From: Apis mellifera
Taxonomy: Eukaryota > Arthropoda > Insecta > Hymenoptera > Apidae
NCBI RefSeq assembly: GCF_003254395.2
Contig: NC_037640.1
Span: 11,543,789 to 11,607,788 of the forward strand
Reading direction: 5' to 3'
Length of the DNA stretch: 64,000 nucleotides
Shown: piece by piece, positions 25,153 to 36,772 of the stretch
Layout: each line of letters begins with the position of its first letter
Numbering within the stretch: the stretch's first letter is position 1
Notes under the pieces: model-generated
The model's input: only the letters and a program-made list of their open reading frames with translations
Told to the model about the DNA's origin: nothing
Database searches by the model: none
Position numbers and translations under genes: made by a program

Positions 25153-25181
25153 CGAGTTACGACGATAAATTACGTAACTCG
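25153..25181. repeat. Hairpin, 9-bp stem and 11-nt loop
   Basis: CGAGTTACG and CGTAACTCG flank ACGATAAATTA. Perfect, but close to chance expectation in a window of this size. Confidence 0.5.
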
Positions 25182-25360
25182 GCATACTCGTAAAGTATAT
25201 AAATTTTCCAACTTGTTGATCGACCGTTATTCAAACAGAGATGAGAACCGCTGGCGAGGAGAGAGCGATCGTGCCGTCTCACCGTGTGGCGCTTTCGTCG
25301 TCGAAGCCCCTGACACGCGTGTATAACCGTTGTATAACCGCATAAGGAGCACGGATAATA

Positions 25361-25585
25361 GTGCGTGCACGCGTATCGCATTATTCGCGCCGTTTCAAGT
25401 CCAGCCTGTTCGCCTGCCCATTGTCAAGTTTAACCGCCAAATTGCCCGAGGCCGATGCCCACCTCGATATCGAAATCGCTCCGCCGAAATCCAGCCCCGA
25501 ATACTACAACTTCCGTGATCTTTCCGCCGCCATTCCGCACAAGTTTCGCCACGATACGATTACGATTCACGAGGCGGACGATTAA
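25361..25585 (+). CDS. Possible terminal exon, unrecognised protein (doubtful)
   Basis: A 74-codon open frame ends in TAA. From about 25397 the codons look chosen rather than random: GCC, CTC, ATC, GAG, TTC, AAG and CAC dominate, and the peptide (…AKLPEADAHLDIEIAPPKSS… and a C-terminal HDTITIHEADD) is acidic and not low-complexity. There is no ATG anywhere in the frame, so it could only be an exon. The sole acceptor-like context is ATTCGCGCCGTTTCAAG|TCC near 25398. I recognise no domain. Two other frames here are also open, which weakens the case, since depletion of T and A alone could produce it. Confidence 0.15.
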   Translation: MRARVSHYSRRFKSSLFACPLSSLTAKLPEADAHLDIEIAPPKSSPEYYNFRDLSAAIPHKFRHDTITIHEADD

Positions 25586-26612
25586 AATTTACGATACATC
25601 CTTGGGGGCAGTACATATATATACAAATGATTCTGCTTATTAATATTAATTAATGATTATGTAAAATTGATCATTATTGATTATTGGAATATTTGGAATG
25701 AAAAAGTCAAGGACGAATTGAGACGAATTCTCAATTCTCGCCAGCCTTTACATTTAAATCGAGGCCCACGCGCGGTACTAATTTTTTTTTTTTTTTTAGC
25801 ATTGTAATCATTTTTATTCCCCGTGGCAAGTGGTAAACAACGCGATTCTGATAATTCTGAATAATAAATTTTGTGAATCAATTTCAAGGAATTTTTATCT
25901 TCCTTCCTTTCACGTATTTCCATTCTATCCAGAAATGGGGAACAATCATCGGTCGACGATTCTTCTCTCGATAACTCGTAACCCTAGTGAACCTAACCTG
26001 GTGAAAGTAACACGCGAGTTTAACTCTATTTTATAACGTGTGCAAACGAGTATTTTTACGTTTAAACTTTATTTGTGTCAGTGATGGGGAAAATTTAATA
26101 ATTATATAAAATATAATAATATAATAAATAATTATTTGTTCTACAGGTTGTACGAAAATCGAATAATACGAATAAATATTATTCGAGCATTTTTAATAAA
26201 TAATTACTCAAAGCAACGGTTATCCTTCGATACCTGCTTCACCATCCAAGCAACAATTTCGCCTCTCTCCCCCTCCCTTCACCCTTTGCCCGTCCGTTGG
26301 AGTTCGACAAAAAAAACGTGTATCGCCGCGGCGGATATAGTTGCGTGGATGACGAGTGGACGAGGCGAAAGCGAGAGCCTCCGCTCGAGCGCGACAAAGA
26401 AAGGTGGCGGTGGAGAGACGGAGAAAGAAGGAGGGAAGGTGACCTAGGTATGGAAGTGTAGGTGCAGCTCCACTCCGTAGGTGGTGTAGGTAGCGCGGAG
26501 ATCGCGGTGGTGGGGGTGAAGAGGATGGGGGAGGGAGCGGGGGAGGGGCGGGAGAAGCTCGCACAGGGGTTTATAGATAGCAGCGCATGGCCTAGAAACC
26601 GTGCCGCCCGGT

Positions 26613-26690
26613 GTTTTTGACCCTTCGCCTAGCTACCGCTTCTGGGCCATTGCAACACGGCATGCTCATGCTCGTTAAGCCGCGTCCACA
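26613..26690 (+). repeat. Dispersed repeat pair, copy 1
   Basis: Contains GCTACCGCTTCTGGGCCATT followed by GCAACACG, then CTCGTTAAG and GTCCAC. It aligns with 27276-27353 over about 75 bp, including an upstream TTT…CACCC/TGACCC segment. Some differences are substitutions in otherwise constant blocks. Confidence 0.75.
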
Positions 26691-27123
26691 ACGCCCGGCC
26701 CTGTGAAACCGACGATGGGTAAATAAATTTAACAGCCTTAAATAAACTATTGTTCGAAAAGTAATAATAATAATCGGAAATATATTATTGTAGTTGTTAA
26801 ACACCTGGTTTTTATTTTACGAAAAAACAGTCGATCGAATTTATAATGAGTAATTTTAATTAAAGTTATTCGAAATTTTCAATTCTGAAATCTCATCGTC
26901 GGAGACGGGATTGCTCGATTGGTTCGTGAAAATTGAAAGTGAAACGAGATATCGATACGCGGTTTAACCCTTTAGGAGAATCACGTGATTCCATGTTTTT
27001 GTTTTTTCGATTCCACTTTGCGGAAAAGCGGTTCTCTCCGCAGCGAGTTGTCGATATAATGTATTTTTTGCCGTCTTTGTCCCCCAGCTTGGCGAACATT
27101 ACTTTCACCACAACGAGAAGGAG

Positions 27124-27163
<40 letters not shown>

Positions 27164-27275
27164 ACGCGAGAATATAATTTTCCTTTTGAACGTTCATTGG
27201 CACGAGAAGAGAAGAGAAGTTGAAATTGAGAAATTTTCAAGGATATAGAAGTCGAGTATACGTTACATTGTTCGA
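26690..27275. other. AT-rich spacer with (TA) microsatellite
   Basis: A (TA) run occupies 27127-27155 and gives rise to the poly-Tyr-Ile frames on both strands. Nothing else is recognised. Confidence 0.6.
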
Positions 27276-27353
27276 TGTTTCTCACCCTCTTCTCCGGCTA
27301 GCTACTTCTAGGCCGTTGCAACACGTCGCGGGTACCTGTTAAGTGATATCCAC
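27276..27353 (+). repeat. Dispersed repeat pair, copy 2
   Basis: Contains GCTACTTCTAGGCCGTTGCA followed by ACACG, then CTGTTAAG and ATCCAC. Relative to copy 1 it lacks the CCG before CTTCT and differs at several single positions. Same orientation, about 660 bp downstream of copy 1. Confidence 0.75.
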
Positions 27354-27960
27354 GCTGCGACATACCCGTGTCGCAATCCACTCAGCTTCAGCTCTGCGCG
27401 CGAATTTTCATTGAGCCGCGATTGTCTGTCTGGGAGATACGGAGAGAAGGGAAAAAAAGAAAAGAGAGATCCTCCCCGGGTGGAATAAATCCGAGGGGGA
27501 AACGAGGACAGGTCTGTTTCGAATCGAATGTGCGCGGTTGGGAGCACAGCCGAAGGTTGTGGACGCGTTTGAAAATCGATGTCGATCGGAAACCTATAAT
27601 ATCCTTTTCGCATTTTCCGCCTCATGGAATTCGACGCGTTTGAAATTCACCCGATACCGCTCGTTTTATCTCGATCCGTGAAAATTAAAAACTCTCTGCG
27701 CCGCTGTAAGAGAGAGAGCGCGATAATTGCCTCGATTTAATAACACGGATATTCTCTCGCAAGAATTTTCCCTTAAATAATCCTTCCAAATAACTTCCTG
27801 TCTTCCCCTCGCAATTAGAGCGATACGATCTACGTGTACACCGTACACGCTTGGTAATTTTATTCACGCACGCGAGCGAAACATTCCATCAGTCTCGAAG
27901 TTTAAACTCTTATTGTCGAACTCGTTCAACTGCACGGCTATAGACACGTGCTGCTCATTG

Positions 27961-28275
27961 GTGAAAAGAAGTCACGTGGGACAGGGGCAAGAGGGGTCCT
28001 TCGCTAGGACCATCTATCCCCACTTCGCACGCTTTGTTGACAATCCTGACACCACACGCTGTATACTACCAGGACATCTATAGTTGGAACGTTCAAAATC
28101 GATATTCATCTAAGACTGAAAATATTATTATTTTCATAGTATGTCTAACTTATTCGTATCTTAATTATTCGAATACGAAATTATATTTATAAATTAAATT
28201 ATCCTACACATATATCTGAATTCTATATAAAAATATATTTCCTTCAATATTCCTTCCGCTAGATTTCTTTCCACT
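27961..28275 (+). repeat. Dispersed triplet element, copy 1 (hairpin plus forkhead-like site)
   Basis: The core carries GGGACAGGGGCAAG, the hairpin GGTCCTTCGCTAGGACC (27995-28011), TATCCCCACTTCGCACG, then TTTGTTGACA (28033-28042) and an AT-rich tail with CATCTAAGACTGAAAATATT and ATTATATTTATAAATTAAAT. It matches copies at about 31.3 and 32.4 kb in the same orientation. TGTTGAC fits the forkhead consensus TRTTKRY, but a single 7-mer is weak evidence of binding. Confidence 0.85.
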
Positions 28276-31244
28276 ATATCCATCACTTCCAAAATAAATT
28301 TACCGTGAAAAATAGTGAAAGATATCGAAATATTCAAAACAAAAATAATAATAATAATACGAAATCCAATGGCACGATGTATCGATGTTGTCTCGGATTG
28401 CTTTTGATTAGCCACGTCCACACGGACGGATCCCGCCCCGTAAAACTGACTTGGTCGGTGTGCGACCTCCTTATCGACCGTGGTTTCGACCTCGCGCGCG
28501 GTTATCGCTTCCGGGTCGTTGCTTCGTGACGGGTCATTTTAAGCAAAGTTCACAACGTTCGCATCACTTTCGAGGATCGATTAACCGTGAATCTTAAGTG
28601 CGTGCATTTTGCAATCGTTAAGCATTTCAAATGAAAAATATATATATATATATATACATGCTCGATGAAATCATCCGACGAATTAACGCAACAAAAAATG
28701 GAAAATAGAAAAATTTATTCGTTCCCTCTCTTTCCCAATTCGTTGTAGGAAAGACGTTTTGGCACACCGTGTATAACGAGTACGTGATTGGAAGTAGAGG
28801 CGAGTTTGCTTGCGCGCGTGTATGAGTGACGTAAGAAACTTTCGCTCACCTCTACCGGTTTACCAGCCGTCGTACTACCTTGCACTTGCATTCGCGGCTA
28901 TGCAACGCACGAATAAGAGTGCACGCCGAGATATGCACCGTGCAACCGAGTCCATGACTCGGTAATTCGCGCGGACAAGTCAGGGCCACCGCTCGTTAAC
29001 GCCACCACGATTGATAATGACACCGAGACCCATCTTCCGAAACCGTTTTAGACCTGTATCGGCATTCAGAGAATAATATGGAATAATTCCATGAGTTAGA
29101 AAAAGTTGGACGAATGGATAAGAAGATTAATAAAAATCTTTTCTTCTTCTATGAATTAAAATAAAGTTAAAAGTTAAAAAGAATCAAATGTTTTCGAGAA
29201 AATGAATTTAGAACAATTATCGACGGATTTAATAAAATTAAATTTTTCAATTTATTGTTTCGAAAGAAACGATACAATTGTTTCGTTCGCTTCTTTTTGT
29301 CTGGAAAACTAAGAATTTATCACATTCTAACGCGGTAAAACATGGAAACACATGTGTTCCATATACGCAAATTATTCTTCTCTTATTTTAACGACGACCC
29401 CGTATGCTTGTCACGCGTTTCAGCACGTAAGTACGGACGGCAGCGCGACTGAGAATGGCGGCCCGCGAACCGCGGCAGCGAAAGTGAGGGCACGCCAGAC
29501 TTTTCGCTGACCGGTGCGCGTCATACCGCGCATCGTGTTAGAAATCGCCAATTGTCCCGCCTCCCGTGGATTTAAGATTTTGGAATAAAACGTTACAAAA
29601 GTTTCGTATCTGTGTTCTCGTTCTGTGAACAAAAGCGGTTAATCGAGTGTCTGCTATCTTTATCGGTCGAACTACGTATCAGTTCCTCTCCATTTCCTGC
29701 GCCTAGAACGTTCCATTCTGCGCATGTGATTCTCTAACTTTTCTAATTTACGATATCGTACTATCTCGCGCCATTTTGCATTAACGTCCGCTTATTCGTT
29801 TCAAACGTATTCGTAGATATATAAATTCGTTGTATCTCTCTCTATCGTACGTGAAAAGTGGCACTTTACTTTACCTGGAAATTTTTAGGTTATGAACCGA
29901 AACGCAGTAATACGAGCGAAACGTAAAATATATTCGAGGGAAGATATTTTTTTCTTTTTTTCACGAAATAAGAGTGAATTCGATACGTTAGTCGTTCGTC
30001 TGTCAAAGGATTAGAAACGAAAGTGAGTGGAAGGATCGTCACGGTGCATCGCTTTGCTCGGCTGGTTAGAAACTTGCAACGCAGCTTTCCTCTTCCTGCC
30101 TATTCTTTCCAAATCGAACAAACACGTGTATATACGAAGTTTACATTTTCTGCACAAACGATGATCCTCGAATGAATGGAATTCCGATTTAATAACTCGA
30201 AGACTTCCTCGATCATCGGGCAAATCAATTTCCTATTTCGAATTGGAAACCTTGAAACGAAATCAGCATATATTTTTTTTCTTCAACACTGACGTAAGCA
30301 TCGTGAATCTTGATATTTAATCGCCGAAAAAATCTTTTTAAAATTGGCAAAAAGGAAGTAGTTAAAAATTTCATCGAATGCTATATTATTATCCGTATAA
30401 TTTCTCTCCTCCTCTCCTTTTACCATCTAGGAGATACTAATTATTATTCACGAGAGGAAAAAATGAGATTGTAGATTGACAAGTTTATCTGAATATCCAT
30501 TCTGCTTCTAATTTTTTAAAGGTTACCACACGCTCGAAAACTCGCTGACAAAATTATTATACTCTTATCTCTTCGTAACGATCAATTCCTTCGAATTTAA
30601 CAACACAATTATTTACATATTCACAAATAGAAAAGAAAAAAAAAAAATCATCGATTAACAAACACGCAGCGCGTTTAATGTCCAAAAATCCTCGAATAAC
30701 CTCAAATTTAACGTTGCTACTTGCACATAATCGCATCACGATTTTTCTTCCAAATCTATTCCATTTCCTCGACACGACACGAATCGTGGAGGAATCGCGT
30801 CTGTTTTTCGAGATGTTTCTGTTTCACGCGGGGCCAGGGAAAAAAGAAGAATTCCATTCGATCTCCGTAAATGGAGCGAGCGCTCGTAATTGCCGCCATA
30901 GCTGCTCTCCGCGAGGAGCGAATGAAGCTATTAGAGTCGTCCGCTTCTTTTTCTTCTCCCCTCACTCTTGTCCTGTCTCCGCGTCGTCTTCCATGTTAAC
31001 GTTCGCTGCCTAACCTATACGGTTGCGCGAACGCAAAATATGTCGGTCGCAACTTTCTCTTCGCCCAGCGGTTCTCAGATACACTTCCTGCTTTCGATGC
31101 TTTCGTCGTCTTTCGCGTTTTAGCTCGTTCGAAGACTGCTTTTTCGCCACTTTTTTCCCCCGCCGGAACGATGTTCGAAACGCGAGTTAAAAGTGAAGTT
31201 GTCGCTCTTTGTATTGGCTTTCGTTCTATCTCTCTCTTTCTAAG
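28276..31244. other. Gene-free stretch between triplet copies 1 and 2
   Basis: Contains a balanced segment (28840-29050) rich in TGCAC and GCAC with a perfect 6-bp hairpin CCGAGTCCATGACTCGG at 28946-28962, a (TA) run near 28640-28656, and AT-rich sequence elsewhere. A TACACGGTG-type motif read on the minus strand at 28755-28770 resembles a mariner terminus, but no partner end was found. The 30678-31013 frame is Arg/Phe-rich with no recognised domain. Confidence 0.5.
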
Positions 31245-31575
31245 TAGGACCGTTCACTGCCGAACGAAGAAGCGTCGCGGGACGGCGCAGGGGCAAGGGG
31301 GGTCCTTCGCTAGGACCGTCTCCATCCCCACTCCGCGCGCTTTGTTGACAATCCACACGCTGCACAGCGATAGAAGAATATACGTTTGAATATTCGAAAT
31401 CTAAGAGTGGAAATATTTTCGAAACTAAATTAATTATTTTGATCCAAACTTATTCATATACGTACAATTATTATCCCAATTATTCGAATATAAATTAAAC
31501 TGTCTTTACAAAAAAATTTTTATATCGATATACTATCGAAGTTTAGATACAGATCGTCATTTTGGACTGGTATTA
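31245..31575 (+). repeat. Dispersed triplet element, copy 2
   Basis: Core GACGGCGCAGGGGCAAG, identical hairpin GGTCCTTCGCTAGGACC (31301-31317), CATCCCCACTCCGCGCG, TTTGTTGACA (31341-31350), CCACACGCTGCACAG, then an AT-rich tail. The tail shares GAAGTTTA…ATCGTCATTTTGGA with copy 3, and ATTCCGCGAGATTTCTTTCC further down with copy 1 (ATTCCTTCCGCTAGATTTC). The unit is therefore about 300 bp, not just the core. Confidence 0.85.
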
Positions 31576-32344
31576 CGCGAAAATAGGCGTTTTCTTCCGA
31601 ATCAATCGATCAAACCCACATTAATTCCGCGAGATTTCTTTCCGAACATCGTGTTTGCGGAGAAGTTGATAATCTCGATCCCTGCAATATCGAGAAGTGA
31701 CGAGGTATTGAAAACGCGAGGAGATATCAGTATTTTAGGAAATGGAAGGCAAAACACGGCTCGGCTAGCTGGAAGCGAACTCTCTCCTCGATACTAGGAA
31801 CAGCTTTTCCAATCCCGAGCCGTGGAGAGGCGTGCAGATAGCAGCAAGTCTTGCGCCCGTTTACGTAATGGTAGAAACATCATCGTTAGTCGCAAGACAG
31901 TATAACGTTGAGTGCGTTAACCCCGTGAAGCCGAACACGGCTTTCTCCGGTTGCCGAGCGTTTCTCCCTCTTCGCACCGCTCTTCCAACACTTTCCTCCC
32001 GGCCAGCCTCCGGGTTAAACTCACCTTCCCTCTAACCCCTTCCTCTAAACTCTCTTCCTGCTCTCCTCGCGTATCTGTATTTATTTTTTCATCCCCCTTT
32101 CATTCTTTGGATCTCTGGAAATGGTAAGCCTGAGATATGGTAACTCGTATACCATCTATTTTTCTAATTTATTTATCTCTGTTACTGGAACAAGATTAAG
32201 AAAGGATTTGAGGCAATTTGAAGGATTCTGCCGTTTTTTAATTTTCGAAGCAATTGGTAAAATTCATCGATCGGATTGAAAGTCTTAAGTTTTCGTTTTA
32301 GTCTCGGAATACGCACGTAGAAACGAAATGAAAATTTAGTAAAG
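31576..32344. other. Gene-free spacer between triplet copies 2 and 3
   Basis: AT-rich to balanced sequence. The plus frame 31832-32035 has no recognised domain. AAGCCGAACACGGCTT (about 31929-31944) is a short 6-bp hairpin. Confidence 0.5.
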
Positions 32345-32700
32345 TACTGTTTACTGCGGAACGGCGCAGGGACAGGAGAGGTCACTAGGACCGTTTATCC
32401 CCACTTCAGACGCTTTGTTGACATCGTACACTGCACGCTGGTAAAAGAACCATCATATTTAAAATCGATAATCATCTACCAAGCTGAAATATTTTCTAAT
32501 TATTTTGATCATACGTAGAATTATCATTTTTAACTTATTCGACTACAAGATTATATTTATAAATTAAATTTGTATCCTTTTACAAATCCTAATCAGCCTA
32601 GATTTATTAGAAAATAATAAATTTTAATATTAAATTTATATTGCATCGATACAGAATTTTTTCTATTTCTAATTGAAGTTTACATCGTCGTTTTGGATTA
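32345..32700 (+). repeat. Dispersed triplet element, copy 3 (reduced hairpin)
   Basis: Shares GTTTACTGCGGAACGGCGCA, TTTATCCCCACTTCAGACG, TTTGTTGACA (32414-32423), CACTGCACGCTG, ATTATATTTATAAATTAAAT and GAAGTTTACATCGTCGTTTT with the other copies. The hairpin is shortened to GGTC-ACTAG-GACC (32380-32392) by loss of bases in the left arm and loop, yet a 4-bp stem remains. The distance from hairpin to TTTGTTGACA is 22-24 bp in all three copies. Confidence 0.85.
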
Positions 32701-33758
32701 ATATATATAAACGTTTCCTTTCACATCCATCGAATCGAATCGAATTTTTTCTCGTTTCTCACACTTTCCAAAAATTAAAAAAAAATATTCGCATCGCAAA
32801 ATAAGAAGGATTGGCGAAGGACTTCGCCTAATTTCCAACGCGGGAAAGAAGGTGGAACGCACGCATGTTCCGTGCGTTCCACCACGGAACAGGAAGAGAG
32901 AACGAGGATGAGGAAGGAGGGAGGAGCGGGGAGAGGGAGAGGATGCGGCGGCAAGGAGGGGAAGGGCGCCCTTGCCCTTGGCATTGCCGCTCGATACGAA
33001 TAGCGAGGGCTGTCGAAAACGGTGCCGGTGGCGATTTAACCTACCGATGCGCGTAAAGCCTGGCGCAACAACCGGCCTGAAGGGGGACACCGTTTCTTCC
33101 TCTAAAGAAAAGACTGCCATCACGTTTCCACTTTCGTTCCAAGATGTTTCAAGATTCGAATATTTATAAATATTTATAAATCGAATTACTTGTTATCTCA
33201 ATATTTGATTTTTCCCAGCAACGAGATATATAATCGTTGCTTAAGAAAAATCGTGAGAACCGATCACGGGAAGAATTTCGGGAAGGGAAGCGTGCGTCGT
33301 ATACGCATGCCCTCGCCCTTGCCCTTGGTCGATACTCATCCCCCCGATGGCCGGCCGCTTTTTTCTGTAGCCACCCTCCGCCGCCGCCGCTTTCCTTCGG
33401 CGACCACGTGGCGGCCACATGGTTTACGGTGGCGCGCACCGCGCAGGTGCCGCCGACCGTTGGCGGAACCGAGCCGCGGGGCAGGGAGGAGGGAAGAAGG
33501 GACGGAGGGGAGGGAGTACACCCCTCTCCCTTCCCCTGCGGCCGAGGTGAACGCACTCGAGGAAAGTAGGCTAGGCGTGGCCTAATTGCGAATCCTCGAT
33601 GGTTTAATCGGAATCGATGGAAAATCCACCAATTCGCCAATTGGAAATCAAACGTAATTCGCTTCCATGGAAATATTCTCGTTGCGTGGTAAAGGTTTAT
33701 ATGTATATATATATATGTATGTTTATGTGTATATATATGTTGCATTGAAAATTATGGT
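32701..33758. other. Gene-free stretch with two GC islands
   Basis: Islands at about 32820-33070 (GA-rich) and 33290-33600 (mixed, with GCCGCCGCCGC). They hold overlapping low-complexity frames on both strands (for example 32698-33123 minus and 33164-33745 minus). A TA/TGTA run lies near 33700-33740. Confidence 0.5.
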
Positions 33759-34083
33759 TTGACGGAATCGGGGTGAAAATGCAGGGCGAGGCCGAAATTA
33801 CGGTCGATTCGTGGCGGCCTCCAGCAGCGAAAAGTTCATCCCCCTTGAAAGATCAATGACCTTGATCGCTGGGGTCGAAGCCCTCCATTGGTCCGTGAGC
33901 TATGAATCAGGATGCTCTTCGGGGGTCGGTTCACTGACATCTGCTTTTGCCGCACGTGGATTAATCGATACAGGAATCATCGAAATTATCGTTGCATCGA
34001 TATTATCCGAGAGAATTGGAAAAATTTATCCGCGAATTCTACGAGATAACAAACACTTGGTCCTTGATATACGCTCGATCTGA
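33759..34083 (+). CDS. Compositionally distinct open segment, doubtful exon or conserved non-coding element
   Basis: A plus-strand frame is open from just after a TGA at about 33756 to TGA at 34081-34083, with its first ATG at 33856 (75 codons). The 33781-33960 part has low repeat content, few CpG steps and a peptide of normal composition (MTLIAGVEALHWSVSYESGC). I recognise no family. An AG preceded by little pyrimidine (AAATGCAG|GG) is the only upstream acceptor candidate. The segment holds TGACCTTGA at 33857-33865, whose complement TCAAGGTCA is the extended half-site of FTZ-F1/ERR-type nuclear receptors. A conserved regulatory element seems at least as likely as an exon. Confidence 0.12.
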
Positions 34084-36437
34084 AAATTAATTCTCAATTT
34101 GTATTGAAGTAAATATAAATATAAATATATATAAATATAATATAATATAAATATAATATAATATAAATATAATATAAATATACAATTATAATATATTTAC
34201 AAATATAATATAAATTTTTTCTTTTTATATTTCATACGATATTAATCATCGATGATGATTTCGATAAATTATCGGCAAGAGAAGAGCGAGTGAAAATATT
34301 TTCTTTCGAGCATAAATGCATTAAATAAACTTCTTTGGGATTCGAGATAAGCTGTTTCTCCATTACACCGTTTCCCCGCAGTTTAGCAAAGGCCTTAAAA
34401 CGTGAAACGGTTCGAGATCTCTCTCTGTCTCTCTCTAACTCGCATCGAACGCGCTCGAACGCGTAGAAAATGCTTCGCGGTGTTGTTTTGACACCGCACG
34501 AGCGTCGCTCGGAGAACTCGTTAAAGTTGAGCTCGAGTTACGAAAACGAAAAAAAATAGCAAACTCCAAACAACTCGTATGGAAATTTATTTATTTTTTT
34601 CCGTCCAATTATATATAAAAATGCAGTGAAAAATTATCAAAAAAAGAAAAATTATTCTTCTCGAGTTTATTTTACCATTTGCACGCACTGTATATACGTA
34701 TATATATATATACGCGCGCCTTTACCTGTCACAACATTCCTTTAACGACCTTAACCTTTTTCGAAGGGCGATCTCGCGACACGGAACGAAACAAAACAAA
34801 ACAAAACAAAAACGAAACACACAGAAACATTGACCATCCATTTCTCCTCTCTGTTTCAGGTAAGCTCCCATCATATATATTTTCGTTCAACCAGCTTATC
34901 CAATTAATCGAAATAACTAAGTAAGTATTTATCACCTCATTCTCTCTCTCTCTCTCTCTTTCTCTCTCTCAAAACTTAAGATTACAAAATGCAAAATTTT
35001 TGAAATTCACTCCATCCGCTCCTTTCTCCCTCCCCTTCTTTCATCCTCTTTCTTAATACGCGAGGTCAAGTACAGAGCGTGGATGTTGCACGGAAGGCAA
35101 GAGAAAAAGAGAGCGCATCATAGAAAGAAGGAAGAAAGGAAGGAAGGAAGGACAGGACAGGAGAAGATAGAACGTGGATAGAATCGGAATCGAGTGTGTG
35201 TGAACGAAGGGTGAACGACCGAAAGGTAGGGGCACTAGGCTGCTACCCTCCGCGACGAGAGAGAGAGAGAGAGAGAAAGACGTTGGAGGGTTGCGGAGAA
35301 GGTGGCGGTCAGAGAGAGAGAGAGAAGGAAGGTTTCGAACGGATCGGCTCTGACCTCCTCTCTCGCTCCTATCCCCTCCCTCCTTCGCTCGCCTCTCCTT
35401 CATCGTGGCCAGCGAAGAGGATCAATACGGACCACGTGGTGTGTAGCGGCAACGCCGAGAGAACGGCCGACCCAAACCCTCGTGCATGCAACAACCTAAG
35501 CCAACCATTGAATATATATATATACAATATTTTTCCTTCTCACTTTTTCTCTCTCCTCGAGGAAATATCTTTCTCTTTGTCCAATTGACTTTAAGGAAGC
35601 GATAGAATTATTTAATTTAGAAATTTCGAAGGGGGCAATAACTTGTGGATATTGTGCGCGATATATAATTTTCCACGGGCGCGTTTCGATCGACTCGGCG
35701 GGAGAGAGATAGAGATAGAGACAGAGAGAGAGAGGAAGAAGCGGTTATCTCGTAATAAAAACGGTTTCAACCGCGGCGGTCGAGCGGCGGATCCTATTTT
35801 TGGTCAGCTATCGATCGCGTTACCCTATTCGTGCACCCGATTCACCTTAATACCCACGTCAGTTTGCCGGCCAGGGAACGGCCTTTATCTTTCTAGGACA
35901 CCGAGTCATCGGCGCACAGAGGCACCGATCTGCATCGATGATCTTATGACCTCGAACGAGTCATAATCGAGGAGTGGAGGGGGGGGCTTGCCCGCCCGTC
36001 CGCCCGCCTCGTCTTGAATTTCATAGACGAACGCGGTAGATATCCGGCTTTAGAGATCCTCGACGGCACTTTCCTCGAAACGTGCCAACGTTCTTCGCTC
36101 GTCGTCTTCGTCGTCGTCGTCTAAATAAAGAAACGGACCTGTCTCTGTTTATAAATAAAATTCTAACCAGAAATAACGAACGTGTAGGTGAACGAGGAAT
36201 GCAACACGGATATCGGGAGGGAGGGGGGAAAGTTGTTTCGAGCGATAAAAATCTAGAAATGGTAACGGTAAATAAAACGATATATCGTCGATAAGATCGA
36301 TACATTAGAATTCTTCTATCTATGTATGAACAAACGTAAGAGGAAGAAAAACTCTTGGAATCCATCTTGCAATGATCATCTTGGTAGATCGAGTAAAAAA
36401 AAAAAAAAAAGACGAACCTTGAATGATTAAAAAGAAT

Positions 36438-36452
36438 CGGGGGGGGGGGGGG
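36438..36452. repeat. Poly-G run (15)
   Basis: Fifteen consecutive G residues after AAAGAATC. Such homopolymers are length-unstable and error-prone in sequencing. Confidence 0.8.
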
Positions 36453-36582
36453 AGAGGGAAACGCCTTGTCTTTGTCTTAACACGCAGCGCGGTGTTCGGT
36501 GTTAAAACGCTCGAAACACGAGTTATTCGCCTTAGTCAGCCTCTGGTGGGGCGCAGGCGGTGAGAAGAGCACAAACACGCAC

Positions 36583-36601
36583 GGGAGGGGAGGGGAGGGG
36601 G
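36583..36601 (+). other. G-quadruplex motif, plus strand
   Basis: GGGAGGGGAGGGGAGGGGG: four G-runs with single-A loops, in a GA-rich island. Confidence 0.8.
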
Positions 36602-36772
36602 AAGAGAAAGAGGGAGGTGTAAAGCCTACCCTTGTAGATCGCTTTGAAGGAGGGTTGCTATTACGGATGGTTTCATACATTGCACACCCCTGACTTCGAG
36701 TCTAGGTCGGTCATTCACCCCGGCGCAACCCCTACTCCCTTCTTCCCCCTCCCTCGCCTTTCCACCCCTCGG

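Larger units (their letters stand above)
23316..26610. other. Gene-free stretch with islands at 23400-23720, 24300-24400 and 26220-26600
   Basis: The islands are GA- or CT-biased and CpG-rich. A 16-bp palindrome AGGCGCGCGCGCGCCT lies at 24356-24371. The minus frames 23404-23726 and 26220-26564 are low-complexity. One compositionally coding-like open stretch (25361-25585) is listed separately. The rest is AT-rich without recognised content. Confidence 0.5.

Noticed and set aside
28750..28772. Possible mariner terminus (TACACGGTGTGCCAAAA read on the minus strand)
   Set aside because: No matching inverted end found within 1 kb on either side, and similar short motifs occur elsewhere in the window (for example 21001-21014).
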